DNA of 64,000 nt, taken from positions 82,668 through 146,667 of the forward strand of contig DIHO01000011.1 of the NCBI GenBank assembly GCA_002420185.1. Direction: 5' to 3'. The stretch comes from Opitutales bacterium UBA5694. Its GTDB lineage: Bacteria; Verrucomicrobiota; Verrucomicrobiia; Opitutales; Opitutaceae. The position numbers and the translations under genes are program-made. Each line of letters opens with the position of its first letter. Position 1 is the stretch's first letter. A model generated the notes under the pieces. That model worked only from the letters and a program-made list of their open reading frames with translations, ran no database searches and had not been told where the DNA came from. Positions 27,179 to 37,068 of this stretch are shown here, piece by piece.

Positions 27179-28152
27179 ACCCTTTCGCCCAATCCCGCGA
27201 AGACCGCGTGGGCTCTTTAGGCGAGACGGCATTGATAAAACGGATCACCGAATGGCTGGGGGCAGCCAGTCCGGATCCTCCCGCTGGCATTGGTGATGAT
27301 TGCTCCGCCGTCCATCTACCTCCAAACAAGTCTTATCTGCTGACCACCACCGACCCAGTCATCTATCAGCGCCATTTCGACAGCCAATTAGAACCTGAAC
27401 AAGTCGCTATCAAACTCCTAAATCGAAACATAAGCGATATCGCTTCCATGGGAGGAACTCCCCGACACGCTACATTGTCGCACGCCCTTCCACACCACTT
27501 ATCAATTGATTGGTTAAAGCGTTTTTATATTGGTCTCTCCCATGAGGCCTGCAAGTGCAATATTCAGGTCAACGGTGGCGATGTAACCACTACGAAAGAT
27601 TTTCTCGGTGCTTTTATGACCTTAGTTGGCTACGGTAACGAACGAATTTTGGAGCGAAAGGGTGCTTCTGTTGGTGCTCTTATTTTTGTTACTGGCTCGC
27701 TCGGGGGTAGCAGGCTCAAAAAGCACTCCAATTTCGAACCTAGACTCCCAGAAGGGCAATGGCTCGCAACCCAGGTAGGGGTATCTTCTTGCATAGACCT
27801 CAGCGATGGAATCGGAAAAGACTGTGCAGCCATTCTACTCGATCACTGTAATGCCAAAATCGACGCTAGCCGGATCCCTGTAAGCGAGGATGCCCACGCA
27901 TTATCGCGATCAAGCGGCCGATCCCCACTCGATCATGCAATCAATGACGGTGAAGACTACGAACTCCTTTTCACCCTGGAACCAGACCAAGACTATGATA
28001 CTTTTGTCGACCATTGGAAAACTCGATTCAAGACAGACATCACTCAAATCGGCATTATCTCAAAAAGAGTAGCCAGTCATCCCAGCGTAGTCTTCTCCAA
28101 CTTGGAGGAAAATATAGAGCCCACAGGATATGACCCTTTTAGAACACCTTAA
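27175..28152 (+). CDS. thiL: Thiamine-monophosphate kinase
   Basis: Phosphorylates thiamine monophosphate to thiamine diphosphate, the last step of cofactor synthesis. It has 325 residues. Family motifs are GIGDDCSAVHL near residue 40, the NRNISDIASMGGTP segment near residue 84, NGGDVTTTKDF near residue 125, CIDLSDGIGKDC near residue 206, and INDGEDYELLFTL near residue 255. It overlaps the upstream protease gene by four bases and the downstream tsaE by 23, which indicates coupled translation. Confidence 0.95.
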   Translation: MNPFAQSREDRVGSLGETALIKRITEWLGAASPDPPAGIGDDCSAVHLPPNKSYLLTTTDPVIYQRHFDSQLEPEQVAIKLLNRNISDIASMGGTPRHATLSHALPHHLSIDWLKRFYIGLSHEACKCNIQVNGGDVTTTKDFLGAFMTLVGYGNERILERKGASVGALIFVTGSLGGSRLKKHSNFEPRLPEGQWLATQVGVSSCIDLSDGIGKDCAAILLDHCNAKIDASRIPVSEDAHALSRSSGRSPLDHAINDGEDYELLFTLEPDQDYDTFVDHWKTRFKTDITQIGIISKRVASHPSVVFSNLEENIEPTGYDPFRTP

Positions 28153-28567
28153 ATCGGGTATCGAGACCTCCAGTGCCGCTGACACAATTCAGTTGGCAAA
28201 AGAACTCGTTTCTACTTTCCCAGAACAATCCGTTATAACCCTCGAAGGAGATTTAGGGGCGGGTAAAACAACCTTCATAAAAGGGATTGCGATTGGAATT
28301 GGTATCCGAGATGTAGTCACGAGTCCTACTTTCAACATATTCAACACATACCGTGGCCGGAAGAATCTCCTTCACATAGACGCATACCGACTGGAAGAGA
28401 GTCCTGAAATCATTGATGAACTGATGCTGGAGGACTTTATGACGCCCCCCTACTGCCTCGCGATTGAATGGCCAGGGAATTTAGGACAAATTCCCTGGAC
28501 TGTCACGCTTTCGCTCCACCTTTCAATACTCCCCACCGGCAAACACTGGATACGCACCGTATGCTAG
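28130..28567 (+). CDS. tsaE: tRNA threonylcarbamoyladenosine biosynthesis ATPase TsaE
   Basis: P-loop ATPase that supports the TsaB-TsaD complex in making t6A37. It has 145 residues. Walker A GDLGAGKTTF has Lys46, followed by the family segment VTSPTFNIFNTY, HIDAYRLEE, and AIEWPGN near the end. Its start lies inside thiL. The mtaB product acts on the same modified base. Confidence 0.95.
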   Translation: MTLLEHLKSGIETSSAADTIQLAKELVSTFPEQSVITLEGDLGAGKTTFIKGIAIGIGIRDVVTSPTFNIFNTYRGRKNLLHIDAYRLEESPEIIDELMLEDFMTPPYCLAIEWPGNLGQIPWTVTLSLHLSILPTGKHWIRTVC

Positions 28568-28844
28568 TGCATTTTTCAGTAAGACAGTCACTCGTCAGAA
28601 TATGCTGCACTTTAGTAAATACCGGAGCAGCAAGGCAGGGCTGACGTTCCCTAGTTAGCCGCCTGTTTTGTGATTGCTCGGGTCCTATTGCCTGACCTTC
28701 CCAAATATGCGACCCAATCTAAGACGCTCGCAGGGCCGTCGATCCCTACCTTTGCAACCTTAAACAGGATATATTCCTTAACCCAGATGCCAGATCTAGC
28801 AGTCAATCTTAGGCTCCTTTCAAATCCTCGAAGAAATTGGGTGC

Positions 28845-30779
28845 CTAAGCTTTGGTTTTGGCTTTTTTAGTATCGAGGGCTTCTTCACTTTCTTCCGACT
28901 CGGTCACCACCGGTTCCTTTTTGAGCACAGGAGATTTTTCCGGGGGAGTGGGATCCTCGATTATTTCACCAATTGGCTCAATCGGTTCGGCCTTCGAAGG
29001 CTCTGCAGTCGTATCAGAGGCCAAAACCGCCTTTGAGATTTCGGGCTTTGAGTCCTGTTTATCACACGCTTCTTTAGCTTCGACCTCATCGTCCGGCTCA
29101 TTTAGAACGGTTTGAGCGACTTTTGCTTTCTGTTCCACAACTTCCGTTTCGACTGCAGTAGTCTCAACGACTTCCACGTTGGTAACGGTTTCAATACCTA
29201 CCGCGGGGTGGTTTTGCTCGGAAGCGCTAGCTCGGCTTTTTTCAGAATCCGCTTTCACATCCAAGACTGGATCGGAGGGAACCGTATTTTTAGACGTATC
29301 CGATTTCTTGGGGATTGCCACACTCTTAGGTTCGTTATCCATTACTGGTTGTGCAAACAGTGAGTCATCGCTAAAATGGCTCACGTATCCATCAGCAATT
29401 AGCCAGCGTAGATCCTGAGAAAGCCTCTTTTCGTCATTGGAAACATCAGGATACCCTTCTTTAAGCCAAGCTTGATATTGAACAGGCAATTCCTTCGCCT
29501 TAATATTCTGATGTTCTTCTATAAAACGTATCAGCCGATCGAGCGAATCAGACATTATTTGCCCTTTTTTGCGGAAATTTCGTCGTGTAGCACAAATAAA
29601 GGTGACGCCCTTAGAGCCTCTCTTGTAAATACTGAATTTCTCACGGCGTAGGCGACCTCGGATAGCATTGGCAGTTTCGAGTGGAAATCTCTGCTGCCGA
29701 GCCAGTTCCCCTACCACAGCCCGGCTGGCTTCTGTATTCGAAAACTTATCAAGGACCAACCCTGATACGCGAGCATAGTTGACGGCCTTAACGAGCTGCT
29801 CTTTTTGATTTGTTCGTAAATAGCCAATCGCATCATTCAGAGAATCGAATGTCTGCGGTTCTATCCCTTCAGTTGCCTTGCTAGTGTAGCTGGTGCTCTT
29901 CTTCATCGACTCCAGCCACTCACTGACAACCTCTTCTTCACGAACTTGCTCAATCGACGACTTGAATTTCTCGAACGGCGTATTGGCGAGCTGTGTCTTG
30001 TGGTGCAGATTCAAAAACTCCTCATACCGGTGATAATTCGGCGGACCTATCAACTTTTTCGTGATGCCACAGCGATTCACAAACGGGAATTTCCCTGTTG
30101 GCGGTTCGACTTCCACTTCTTCAGTTTCGAAAATTGCATCCGAATAATTGGCGACTGCATGCTGAATGGCTTCCTCTTCCGTTTCGAAAGGCATCCCATC
30201 AGGCACCGAAACATACACTCGGGGTTGCTTCTCGCCGTTAGCTGCTTTCCGCGTCACACTCGCTACATATCGGTCAGACTTCTCTAAGAAAATCTTGGCC
30301 ACATGAAAAAGCTCATAGGTAATTTGGTTCTTCCTCAACGCCTTGATTATTGTTGAGAAGCCCGCATCATCTGGATAGAAATCTACCGCGAACACCGCAC
30401 TTTCATAGGGTCGGAAGTCTTGAAAGCCATCGCCTCTTTGGTGCTCATCTCCTCCGGCACGATTACCTCGATTTCGGAATCGACGATCCCCAGTCTGCCC
30501 CTTTCCTCCATCTCCTCGCGTAGACCTGTCCGTAAACGAAAGTTTCGGAGGCCTCCGGTCCTTTCTCAGTCCACCGTCACTGCGGCGATCCGGCCGTCTT
30601 CCCTTGCCTGCACCGCGCCTGAAGCTTCCCCGTTCGTCGCCTCTGGGCTTCTTTCCGGCATCCGTCCATTGCGTGCCAAAGTTAAAACTCTGAAGAGCGG
30701 TTAGATCGAGGGATTTGGATTCCGGCTCTTCAGTCGGCTCCGCTGGTTCCGTAGATTCCTGGGAACTTGGTTCGGTCAT
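28845..30779 (-). CDS. Large RG-rich probable RNA-binding protein, unnamed family
   Basis: 644 residues with three zones. Residues about 40-120 are Arg/Gly-rich and basic, like disordered RNA-binding tails. Residues about 125-450 form the folded part (AVFAVDFYPDDAGFSTIIKA, ANYSDAIFETEEVEVEPP, RCGITKKLIGPPNYHRY, TFICATRRNFRKK). The final 170 residues are acidic and Glu/Val/Ser-rich, ending in a basic KKAKTKA. RCGITKKLIGPPNYHRYEEF looks like a zinc-less, conserved recognition segment. I do not know a named family; similar proteins seem to be confined to Verrucomicrobiota (memory, not searched). An RNA or ribosome-linked role is inferred only from composition. Confidence 0.75.
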   Translation of the reverse strand: MTEPSSQESTEPAEPTEEPESKSLDLTALQSFNFGTQWTDAGKKPRGDERGSFRRGAGKGRRPDRRSDGGLRKDRRPPKLSFTDRSTRGDGGKGQTGDRRFRNRGNRAGGDEHQRGDGFQDFRPYESAVFAVDFYPDDAGFSTIIKALRKNQITYELFHVAKIFLEKSDRYVASVTRKAANGEKQPRVYVSVPDGMPFETEEEAIQHAVANYSDAIFETEEVEVEPPTGKFPFVNRCGITKKLIGPPNYHRYEEFLNLHHKTQLANTPFEKFKSSIEQVREEEVVSEWLESMKKSTSYTSKATEGIEPQTFDSLNDAIGYLRTNQKEQLVKAVNYARVSGLVLDKFSNTEASRAVVGELARQQRFPLETANAIRGRLRREKFSIYKRGSKGVTFICATRRNFRKKGQIMSDSLDRLIRFIEEHQNIKAKELPVQYQAWLKEGYPDVSNDEKRLSQDLRWLIADGYVSHFSDDSLFAQPVMDNEPKSVAIPKKSDTSKNTVPSDPVLDVKADSEKSRASASEQNHPAVGIETVTNVEVVETTAVETEVVEQKAKVAQTVLNEPDDEVEAKEACDKQDSKPEISKAVLASDTTAEPSKAEPIEPIGEIIEDPTPPEKSPVLKKEPVVTESEESEEALDTKKAKTKA

Positions 30780-30977
30780 TAGATTTTTGTTAAGGGAGCC
30801 GAATAGGTTCCCCGAAGTTGATAGTTTATCTAAGTCAAGGTGCGTAACAATCCTAAAACGGCACTTTTTTATTTGGTAAGCACCTTAGAATCAACCCAAT
30901 TGACGCAATAAATCAATTTGTTTGTTTTGGCTCTTTACATCAACGGCCATCTATCTTTTTTTCCGACCTCCTCAACT

Positions 30978-31062
30978 GCTCAGGTGGTGGAATTGGTAGA
31001 CACGCACGCTTGAGGGGCGTGTGCCGAAAGGTGTAAGGGTTCGAGTCCCTTCCTGAGCACCA
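30978..31062 (+). tRNA. tRNA-Leu (anticodon GAG)
   Basis: GCTCAGG pairs with CCTGAGC in the acceptor stem. The anticodon loop TTGAGGG puts GAG at 31012-31014. A long class II variable arm follows (TGCCGAAAGGTG), then the T arm GGGTTCGAGTCCC, discriminator A and encoded CCA. Length is 85 bases. Confidence 0.96.
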
Positions 31063-32412
31063 GATTTGTTAGTAAGTCTAGTCTATTATTAGCTTACATA
31101 AAAAAATCTTCCCACAATGCACGCCAAGGATTGTCCGGATTAGGCCCAACGCAAAGTTGTTTGGTTCACACCAACGCTTATCGCTACCTACCGATCAAAG
31201 TTCAGATGTGGTTAGAACACCTTTACGAACCCCACCGAACTCCAGAAACTCGGTCAAGCCCCACGTGCCGAAACCAAAATAGGCTTAACAGTTTTGATTC
31301 TGGTAGGTAGAACCGGTCATCGACAGTCTTTAAAAGGGTGCTGGACCGACGGGATAGTCGCCCACACAACAGATCCTAGAAAATTTCAACTTCCTCTCCG
31401 CTGAACCAAGATTGGCATGCTCACGCAATCAATGAGAAATTTCAAAAAGCCGTTTAATACCAAATCGGTATGAATCATTACCCCGAGATAGAGGTGCGGT
31501 TAAATTCATTCAAAGAGCGAAAACCCTCCAGCGTAATTTTCAAGACTACAGCATTTATTCTAGGCCACAAATCTACGGATGCGGTATTTCCGCCATTAGC
31601 AAAACCTATCACCAAAGCTTCAAAGACCTTGAGACCTACTAAAAATTTCCCGATGAAATCCGGTGCCCCATAGTTCGCGGTTAATTTCGTTCGAAAGAAG
31701 GTGTGCACAGACGCCGAATCATGATGAGGGTGATGTTCGACGTGGGACTCGACTAAGATAAAATAGAAGAGGAACTAAAGCTGGATTACGATACGACCTA
31801 TACGAAAGAAATCAAACAGCTCGCTCTCCTCGGAAACGACGGGATCATTAAGCCGCCTGGGTATGGCTTTAAATTAGCCACCTTAGAGAGACTTATTGTA
31901 ACCAATATCTCATCTATCCGAGGCATCTTTTGATAATCCCCTTCTGGCGGATTCACTCGATTAATTCGTCGCTAGGTGAACGAATTCTTCGATATTCTCA
32001 ACCGGCACGTAGCGTTATTAAATGGATACAATTTGAGCATAGACAGGTGCAAGGCAGCCCATCCCGAAAAACAAAATGATAGCGAAGAGACGAAGGTAAC
32101 TTTTCATATCGGAAGAACGTTGGGGCTATTTTCAATGGCTAATTGCGGGACAAGGACGACTACCGGGTCGTCCCTCATTATTCTTTTTACAACAAACCGA
32201 CCATTATTCGCGTTTTCAATCTGGGTATTCAAAATTGGCTAATTCCTATAAATTCTCAATTCGATTAGTCATCCCTAGCAAAGCCAATGTGTGAATATCA
32301 ACGCCTCGGTCGCTTATAACATACTTCGCGCTATTGTTTTACTCGCAATAACGATTTCTTAACGTATCAACGGAAACACAACTAAGCTTAGTCGCCTCCA
32401 ACAAAAAATGTC
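31063..32412. other. Gene-poor 1.35 kb stretch
   Basis: Only short overlapping frames with no recognisable motif are present. The best are a 76-codon frame on the minus strand at 31478-31708 and short plus frames near 31470-31673. Stop codons are frequent in all frames around 31740-31960. It may be decayed sequence downstream of the tRNA, but I found no att-like repeat of the tRNA 3' end. Confidence 0.5.
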
Positions 32413-33273
32413 ATGGATTTCATAAACCATCCTTTTCGGCAGAAACAGTGCATATTAGCTCTGGCAATCCTTTTTCTATCTCCCTTTCTCGTTTCCTGCT
32501 CTCAAGCGACCGAGACTCATTCCGACTATGCAGGTAAGAAGGCTCTTTTTCTTTTAGGTGAATATGAGTACGGTACATCCGAAACCCTGCCCGAATTTGC
32601 AAAGTCTCAACTCGAGCCACTTGGGATCGCGAGCATCAATGTTAAGGCCAAGTCCGATAATCGCGAGTCTAAACTTTGCCATACTTTCGAAGGACTTGAA
32701 TTACTGGATTCCGCCGATATTCTCGTTCTCAGTACGCGCCGTCGATTTCCCAAGACAAACGAACTTGCGAGTATACGTAGATTTATCGAGTCAGGAAAAC
32801 CAGTCATCGCCGTCAGAACAGCGAGCCATGCCTTTGGGGCGCGTGAAAAAGGAACGGGATACCAGCCACCGGCTGGCCACGGCTCCTGGAATACCTTTGA
32901 CACGGAGGTCCTTGGGGCTCGCTACGCCGGACATTATCGGAACATCGAAGGATTTCCGCCCTTGGCAGTTGAAGCCTGGATTGAAGCGTCCGCATCCGGT
33001 CACCCTATCGTACAAAACCTTTCCTTCGAGGGCCCTATCCTGGTTGGCCACAAACTCTATAAGTACGAAGATATCGATTCGGAGATCAACGTCGTCATGA
33101 GCGCCAGACACACCAAGAAAACGCCGCCACACCCCATCGCATGGACCAACGAGCAAAACGGAAAACTCGTGTTCTACATGTCTCTAGGAAGTGCTGAAGA
33201 AATGGCTACACCAGAAATTCAGTCACTCCTCAAGGCCGCCGTCTTGTGGGGATTAGGTGGCGGGGCGAAATAG
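32413..33273 (+). CDS. ThuA-like lipoprotein
   Basis: 286-residue secreted protein of the ThuA/glutamine-amidotransferase-like fold, associated with sugar metabolism in PVC bacteria. The signal peptide ends in the lipobox FLVSC, so it is probably lipid-anchored. Domain landmarks are KALFLLGEYEYG, ADILVLSTRRR, GKPVIAVRTASHAFG, GGSW-like HGSWNTFDTEVLGA, and a C-terminal YMSLGSAEEM. The same domain is fused to the C-terminus of the giant protein at 40715-44968, with closely matching segments (KPVIGLRTATHAF). It is convergent with the other giant protein, which lacks a ThuA domain. Confidence 0.88.
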   Translation: MDFINHPFRQKQCILALAILFLSPFLVSCSQATETHSDYAGKKALFLLGEYEYGTSETLPEFAKSQLEPLGIASINVKAKSDNRESKLCHTFEGLELLDSADILVLSTRRRFPKTNELASIRRFIESGKPVIAVRTASHAFGAREKGTGYQPPAGHGSWNTFDTEVLGARYAGHYRNIEGFPPLAVEAWIEASASGHPIVQNLSFEGPILVGHKLYKYEDIDSEINVVMSARHTKKTPPHPIAWTNEQNGKLVFYMSLGSAEEMATPEIQSLLKAAVLWGLGGGAK

Positions 33274-33309
33274 AGATCCCCGGGGCAGGCATCGAGGCTT
33301 GTCCTAAAG

Positions 33310-33597
33310 TTAGTGGAGACCAGCTGGGTCCTCCTTAATTCGAATACGGAGGACCCGACCGATCCTTCCTACCAAAGCAAGCAAAGAAGATTCCGACAGA
33401 TTTGTGTCTGCGACTTCCTCGCGAGTCAACCCAGCAATCGTCAGTGTGTGGGCCGACCGTGAGCTGACGTTTCCCGAAAGAGCTATGCCATTTTTCAGAT
33501 TAAGCACGAGCATCCATTATTCTCCCGGCAAAACGGCCCTAGGATCGATGATGTTCTCCAATACATAATAAAGATTGCTCCGGTCCGCACAATTCAG
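33310..33597 (-). pseudogene. C-terminal remnant of a PVC-type haem-binding-domain protein
   Basis: One minus-strand frame reads CADRSNLYYVLENIIDPRAV, then LPGE, a TAA stop (33517-33519), WMLVLNLKNGIALSGNVSS, and on to TLTIAGLTREEVADTN. This is the classic C-terminus of PVC cytochrome-type proteins (DRxxLxYLLENIxDPxAVV...LTLKDGRxxSG). The part before 33597 is lost (TAG precedes it) and one nonsense codon lies inside. It sits directly behind the giant gene at 33645, which now ends in a cupredoxin instead. Confidence 0.7.
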
Positions 33598-33644
33598 CTA
33601 CGGATCTAGTCGCCAAGCTTCCCTGAATTAGAAATGAAAGGACG

Positions 33645-36600
33645 CTATTTTTCCACTGTCATTACACCCCGCATGATTACCCAGTGTCCGGGGAATGTGC
33701 AAATATAGGGGTATTCCCCAGGCTCCTTCGGTGCGATGAAACGCAGCGTTTCGCTCGTATCCGGATCCAAAAGTTTTGTCGCGAAAAGCACTTTGGGCGA
33801 ATCAGGGACGAAATGCTTGGTCGCCCCATTGGAATCCGTCGCCATTTGGTTTCCCGCCATGCCTACTTCTGCGGCGGCACCCGGTTCTACAATTACCAAA
33901 TTGTGTGGGGTCGCTGTAGGGTTCTCCAAAGTTAACTTAACCGGCTTGCCCGCTTTAACCGTAAACGCTGTTACCGTAAACATCATACGCTCTGGAAGGC
34001 AGGAGATATCTATAATACTAATTCCCTTTTGCGAGTCGAAGGCTGATTCCGTCGAATTTCGAGTGGTCGAACCCTCGCGCAGCTTCGAATCCTTCTCGAA
34101 AGAATCTAGAAACTCTCCCACCAAAGGATAATCTTGTTCTGCACCTTTCCAATGGCGCGACAAATTTTCCGAGCCGAGCGAGGTCGCCAACGCATACTTC
34201 AAATGAGTACCCGCGGGCTGCCTTGCTACGTGCATGGCTATTTCTACCGCTTCCAGAGTTCCAATGTAACTGGCGGCGATAACCGCCTCCAGTCGAACCA
34301 GCTCACTTTCATCCTGGGCACGTTCTCGTAAATACTGAATTCCCGTTTCCGATGACATGTATCGTAACTGACGAGTCGCTGCGGCCCGGGCCAAGTGATC
34401 CTCGCTAACCAGCAGTTCGGAAAGGATATCCCTATTGCCTTCATCAATACCGCGGTAGAGCCAGACGGCTTCCATTAAGTGATGATCCCGTCGGCTGTCA
34501 TCGGGATCTAATTGAGCAATCCACCTATCTAATTCCCTCTTCACCGCACCATGCTCCCGATCGCGCAACTCGCGTTTTGCCCAATAGCGGTAGCGGTACT
34601 CGGGACTCTTCAAAAGTTCCAAAAGCTCAGTAATGCTGGCGACGTGGATTTGCGGCGGATCCTGTAACGTCGATCCTTTTGGTACGATTCTCCAAATCCT
34701 GCCTGATTTGCGGTCTCTCCGCTCATCGCGCAACGAATACTGAGCATGACCTTTGATGGGGTTGTACCAATCGCACACATACAAAGCTCCTCGTGGACCA
34801 AAACGAATATCTACTGGGATAAAGCTCAGGTTGCGCGAAAAAATGAGATCTCCTTGGTACTCTTCCACAAATGAATCCTCTTGCTCAATCCAACGGTGGA
34901 TTTCGATTCGATTATTTGGCTTGTATCGGGCCTTAACATACCCACCCTGCATATCCTTTGGCCAAAAGCTGAAGTCGATGAATTCCTGACCACAGGTTCC
35001 CGAATAAGCTGGGATACCAGAGGCCTTCGGATGCTGTTCTGGATAGGGTGGATTGGTGGCGTGAAAGGCAGAAGCGAAAATAGGATGGCTCGCCACATGG
35101 TTCCCCCAGTCGTCGAAAGTGACTCCCCAAGGGTTGGTATTTGGATACGCTCCGAATGCAATTAGTCTATGGGTCGAAGGGCGGTAGCGAAACCAGGAAC
35201 TGTTTTTAGCCCGTATCGGACCGTAAACAGTTTCTACTTGGGAATTGTGAAAGATCGACTCACGAAACAGCAAATCACCATCGGGGGTCCATACGAAATC
35301 GTGAAGCGCGTGATGCGAGTCCTCGGTGCCAAATCCTGTTAAGAGTCGCCTTCGGAAATCTGCTTTCCCGTCCCCGTCCATATCCTTCAAAAATACGAGG
35401 TCTGGCTCCTCTGATATGTAGACGCCTCCATTTCCCAAGACAAAGCTAAGCGGTATGTGCAAGTCGTCCGCAAACACAGTGCTCTTGTCCGCTTTGCCAT
35501 CACCATCCAAGTCTTCGAGAATGACCAGCTTGTCGTTCGGCTTTTGACCGGGATAAACGTGAGGATAAGTCGTGGAACAACTAACCCAAAGGCGACCCCG
35601 AGCATCCCAGCGCATTTGAATCGGGCACGCGATGTCGGGAAAGTCCTCTTCGGACGCAAATAGGTTTACGTCAAACCGTGGATCAACGTCGAAGGCATCG
35701 AGCTCATCCTCGGGACTGAGATACTCGTTTGCCCCCCGCGACTGATGCGTCTCCGGCATCTCCGGAACATTGGAATCGTCAATCGCTTCGGGCACCTGCT
35801 TGCCCGCAGCCAAATCCCAGATTCTTTGGTCGCGATTATCCACCATTATGTCAAAATTACGCATGGCTGGTAGAAAATCGAGATAGCCATAGGTCTTGTT
35901 GCGCCCCCCGGTGTAGTAAAAGGTATTCAAAGGCCGGTACCGATAGAAGAATTGCTCGTTCTTTTCCACCACGACTTCTCGTATCCGCTCGTTTACTTCA
36001 GGCGCCAGCTCTTCGCCAAACGTTTTCTCATAGGCGACCTTGCCGAAGACTCGGTAGCCCTCGTCGACGAGATGGGCTCCATTGAAGGTTAGGTCCGAAT
36101 GAGGATCAGCCATCGCAATGAGCGTATTTTCGAACACATCGATGAATCCCACACTTTCTTCCATTGCGACTTCCGCCATCGCACGGGTATACGCGGCGAT
36201 TCGATCGTTGTTCAGTTCCGCCGCTGCGACACCCTCGATATTCTCATTTGCGATTGGAGAAACCAATACCAGTTGAGGAGCAGATCGACCGTTGTAGGCG
36301 TGACTAGTAGTATGCCGAACGAATGCTCTTAGTCTGGACTTAAAACTAGGGATCGCTCCGATACCAGCGAAAGACTCGTTGTACCCAAAGGCCGCGAAAA
36401 TCACGTCGGCTTTTTGTGCCGTCAAATGCTGGTCAAGATCGCCAAAGTTGTCGGGTCTCGGCTGTAGATTCACCTCATCCGCAGACCAGGCCAGGGTTCT
36501 GATTCTAAGTTTCTTGTCGGCGTGGGTTTGATGAATCAGCGACTCAAAATATCCGAACAGGCGATCGCGATCAAATAGCGTGTTTCCGATCAGAGCAATC

Positions 36601-36941
36601 CGGCTGTTGTCCTCCAGTCGGAGTGGGAGTGAAGTCGATACGCGGTCAGTCGCCTGTGGTCGAGGCGCGGTTTCGCCGTATATCGCGTAAGATTCCAAAC
36701 TGGCGTCCTTCTCTGGCGGAAGCTTGCCCGTTTTTTCGTTTTTCGCATCTTTAATGGATCGCCTTTTCGCCGGGTCGTAGTTCTTGGGGGCTGGCCGGTC
36801 CTGGAGCACCATCGTGTTACGCATTGCATGTACATGTGCGTGCTCTACCGCAAGGCTTTCTTCTTTAAAATCTGCTTCAAGCAGTAAGAAAACAGGCAAC
36901 GAAAACAGTGCTACTGTTATCCGTTTTGTAAATCGTATCAT
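33645..36941 (-). CDS. Giant SGNH/PVC-propeller/HEAT protein with C-terminal cupredoxin
   Basis: Secreted, 1098 residues from the ATG at 36939-36941, which opens a signal peptide (MIRFTKRITVALFSL). Domains in order: SGNH-like (about 115-340; IALIGNTLFDRDR, FGYNES, FNGAHLVDEGY), PVC-type membrane-bound-dehydrogenase propeller (about 425-780; FASEEDFPDIACPIQMRWD, LEDLDGDGKAD, VCDWYNPIKGHAQ), HEAT-like repeats (about 790-950), then a plastocyanin/azurin-type domain. Copper ligands are visible: His in TPHNLV (about 1010), Cys in YICTF, His in PGHW and Met in VIMRGVM (about 1078-1095). The SGNH serine is absent (GNT instead of GDS). A predicted periplasmic sugar/polyol oxidation module passing electrons through copper (inference). 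An upstream ATG at 36989 is less likely. Confidence 0.88.
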   Translation of the reverse strand: MIRFTKRITVALFSLPVFLLLEADFKEESLAVEHAHVHAMRNTMVLQDRPAPKNYDPAKRRSIKDAKNEKTGKLPPEKDASLESYAIYGETAPRPQATDRVSTSLPLRLEDNSRIALIGNTLFDRDRLFGYFESLIHQTHADKKLRIRTLAWSADEVNLQPRPDNFGDLDQHLTAQKADVIFAAFGYNESFAGIGAIPSFKSRLRAFVRHTTSHAYNGRSAPQLVLVSPIANENIEGVAAAELNNDRIAAYTRAMAEVAMEESVGFIDVFENTLIAMADPHSDLTFNGAHLVDEGYRVFGKVAYEKTFGEELAPEVNERIREVVVEKNEQFFYRYRPLNTFYYTGGRNKTYGYLDFLPAMRNFDIMVDNRDQRIWDLAAGKQVPEAIDDSNVPEMPETHQSRGANEYLSPEDELDAFDVDPRFDVNLFASEEDFPDIACPIQMRWDARGRLWVSCSTTYPHVYPGQKPNDKLVILEDLDGDGKADKSTVFADDLHIPLSFVLGNGGVYISEEPDLVFLKDMDGDGKADFRRRLLTGFGTEDSHHALHDFVWTPDGDLLFRESIFHNSQVETVYGPIRAKNSSWFRYRPSTHRLIAFGAYPNTNPWGVTFDDWGNHVASHPIFASAFHATNPPYPEQHPKASGIPAYSGTCGQEFIDFSFWPKDMQGGYVKARYKPNNRIEIHRWIEQEDSFVEEYQGDLIFSRNLSFIPVDIRFGPRGALYVCDWYNPIKGHAQYSLRDERRDRKSGRIWRIVPKGSTLQDPPQIHVASITELLELLKSPEYRYRYWAKRELRDREHGAVKRELDRWIAQLDPDDSRRDHHLMEAVWLYRGIDEGNRDILSELLVSEDHLARAAATRQLRYMSSETGIQYLRERAQDESELVRLEAVIAASYIGTLEAVEIAMHVARQPAGTHLKYALATSLGSENLSRHWKGAEQDYPLVGEFLDSFEKDSKLREGSTTRNSTESAFDSQKGISIIDISCLPERMMFTVTAFTVKAGKPVKLTLENPTATPHNLVIVEPGAAAEVGMAGNQMATDSNGATKHFVPDSPKVLFATKLLDPDTSETLRFIAPKEPGEYPYICTFPGHWVIMRGVMTVEK

Positions 36942-37068
36942 AGCTCTATTGGTAGAAGCAATGGCACACCAATGCAAGCGTCGACTCACGGTATGACACG
37001 ACGGCCCACAAATGCGTAGCTTATATTCGATTTGCCTTTTAAATCAAATTCCCGAATGCTGGAGATAG

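Noticed and set aside
31478..31708. 76-codon minus-strand frame behind tRNA-Leu
   Set aside because: No motif, no ribosome site, and surrounding sequence is full of stops.
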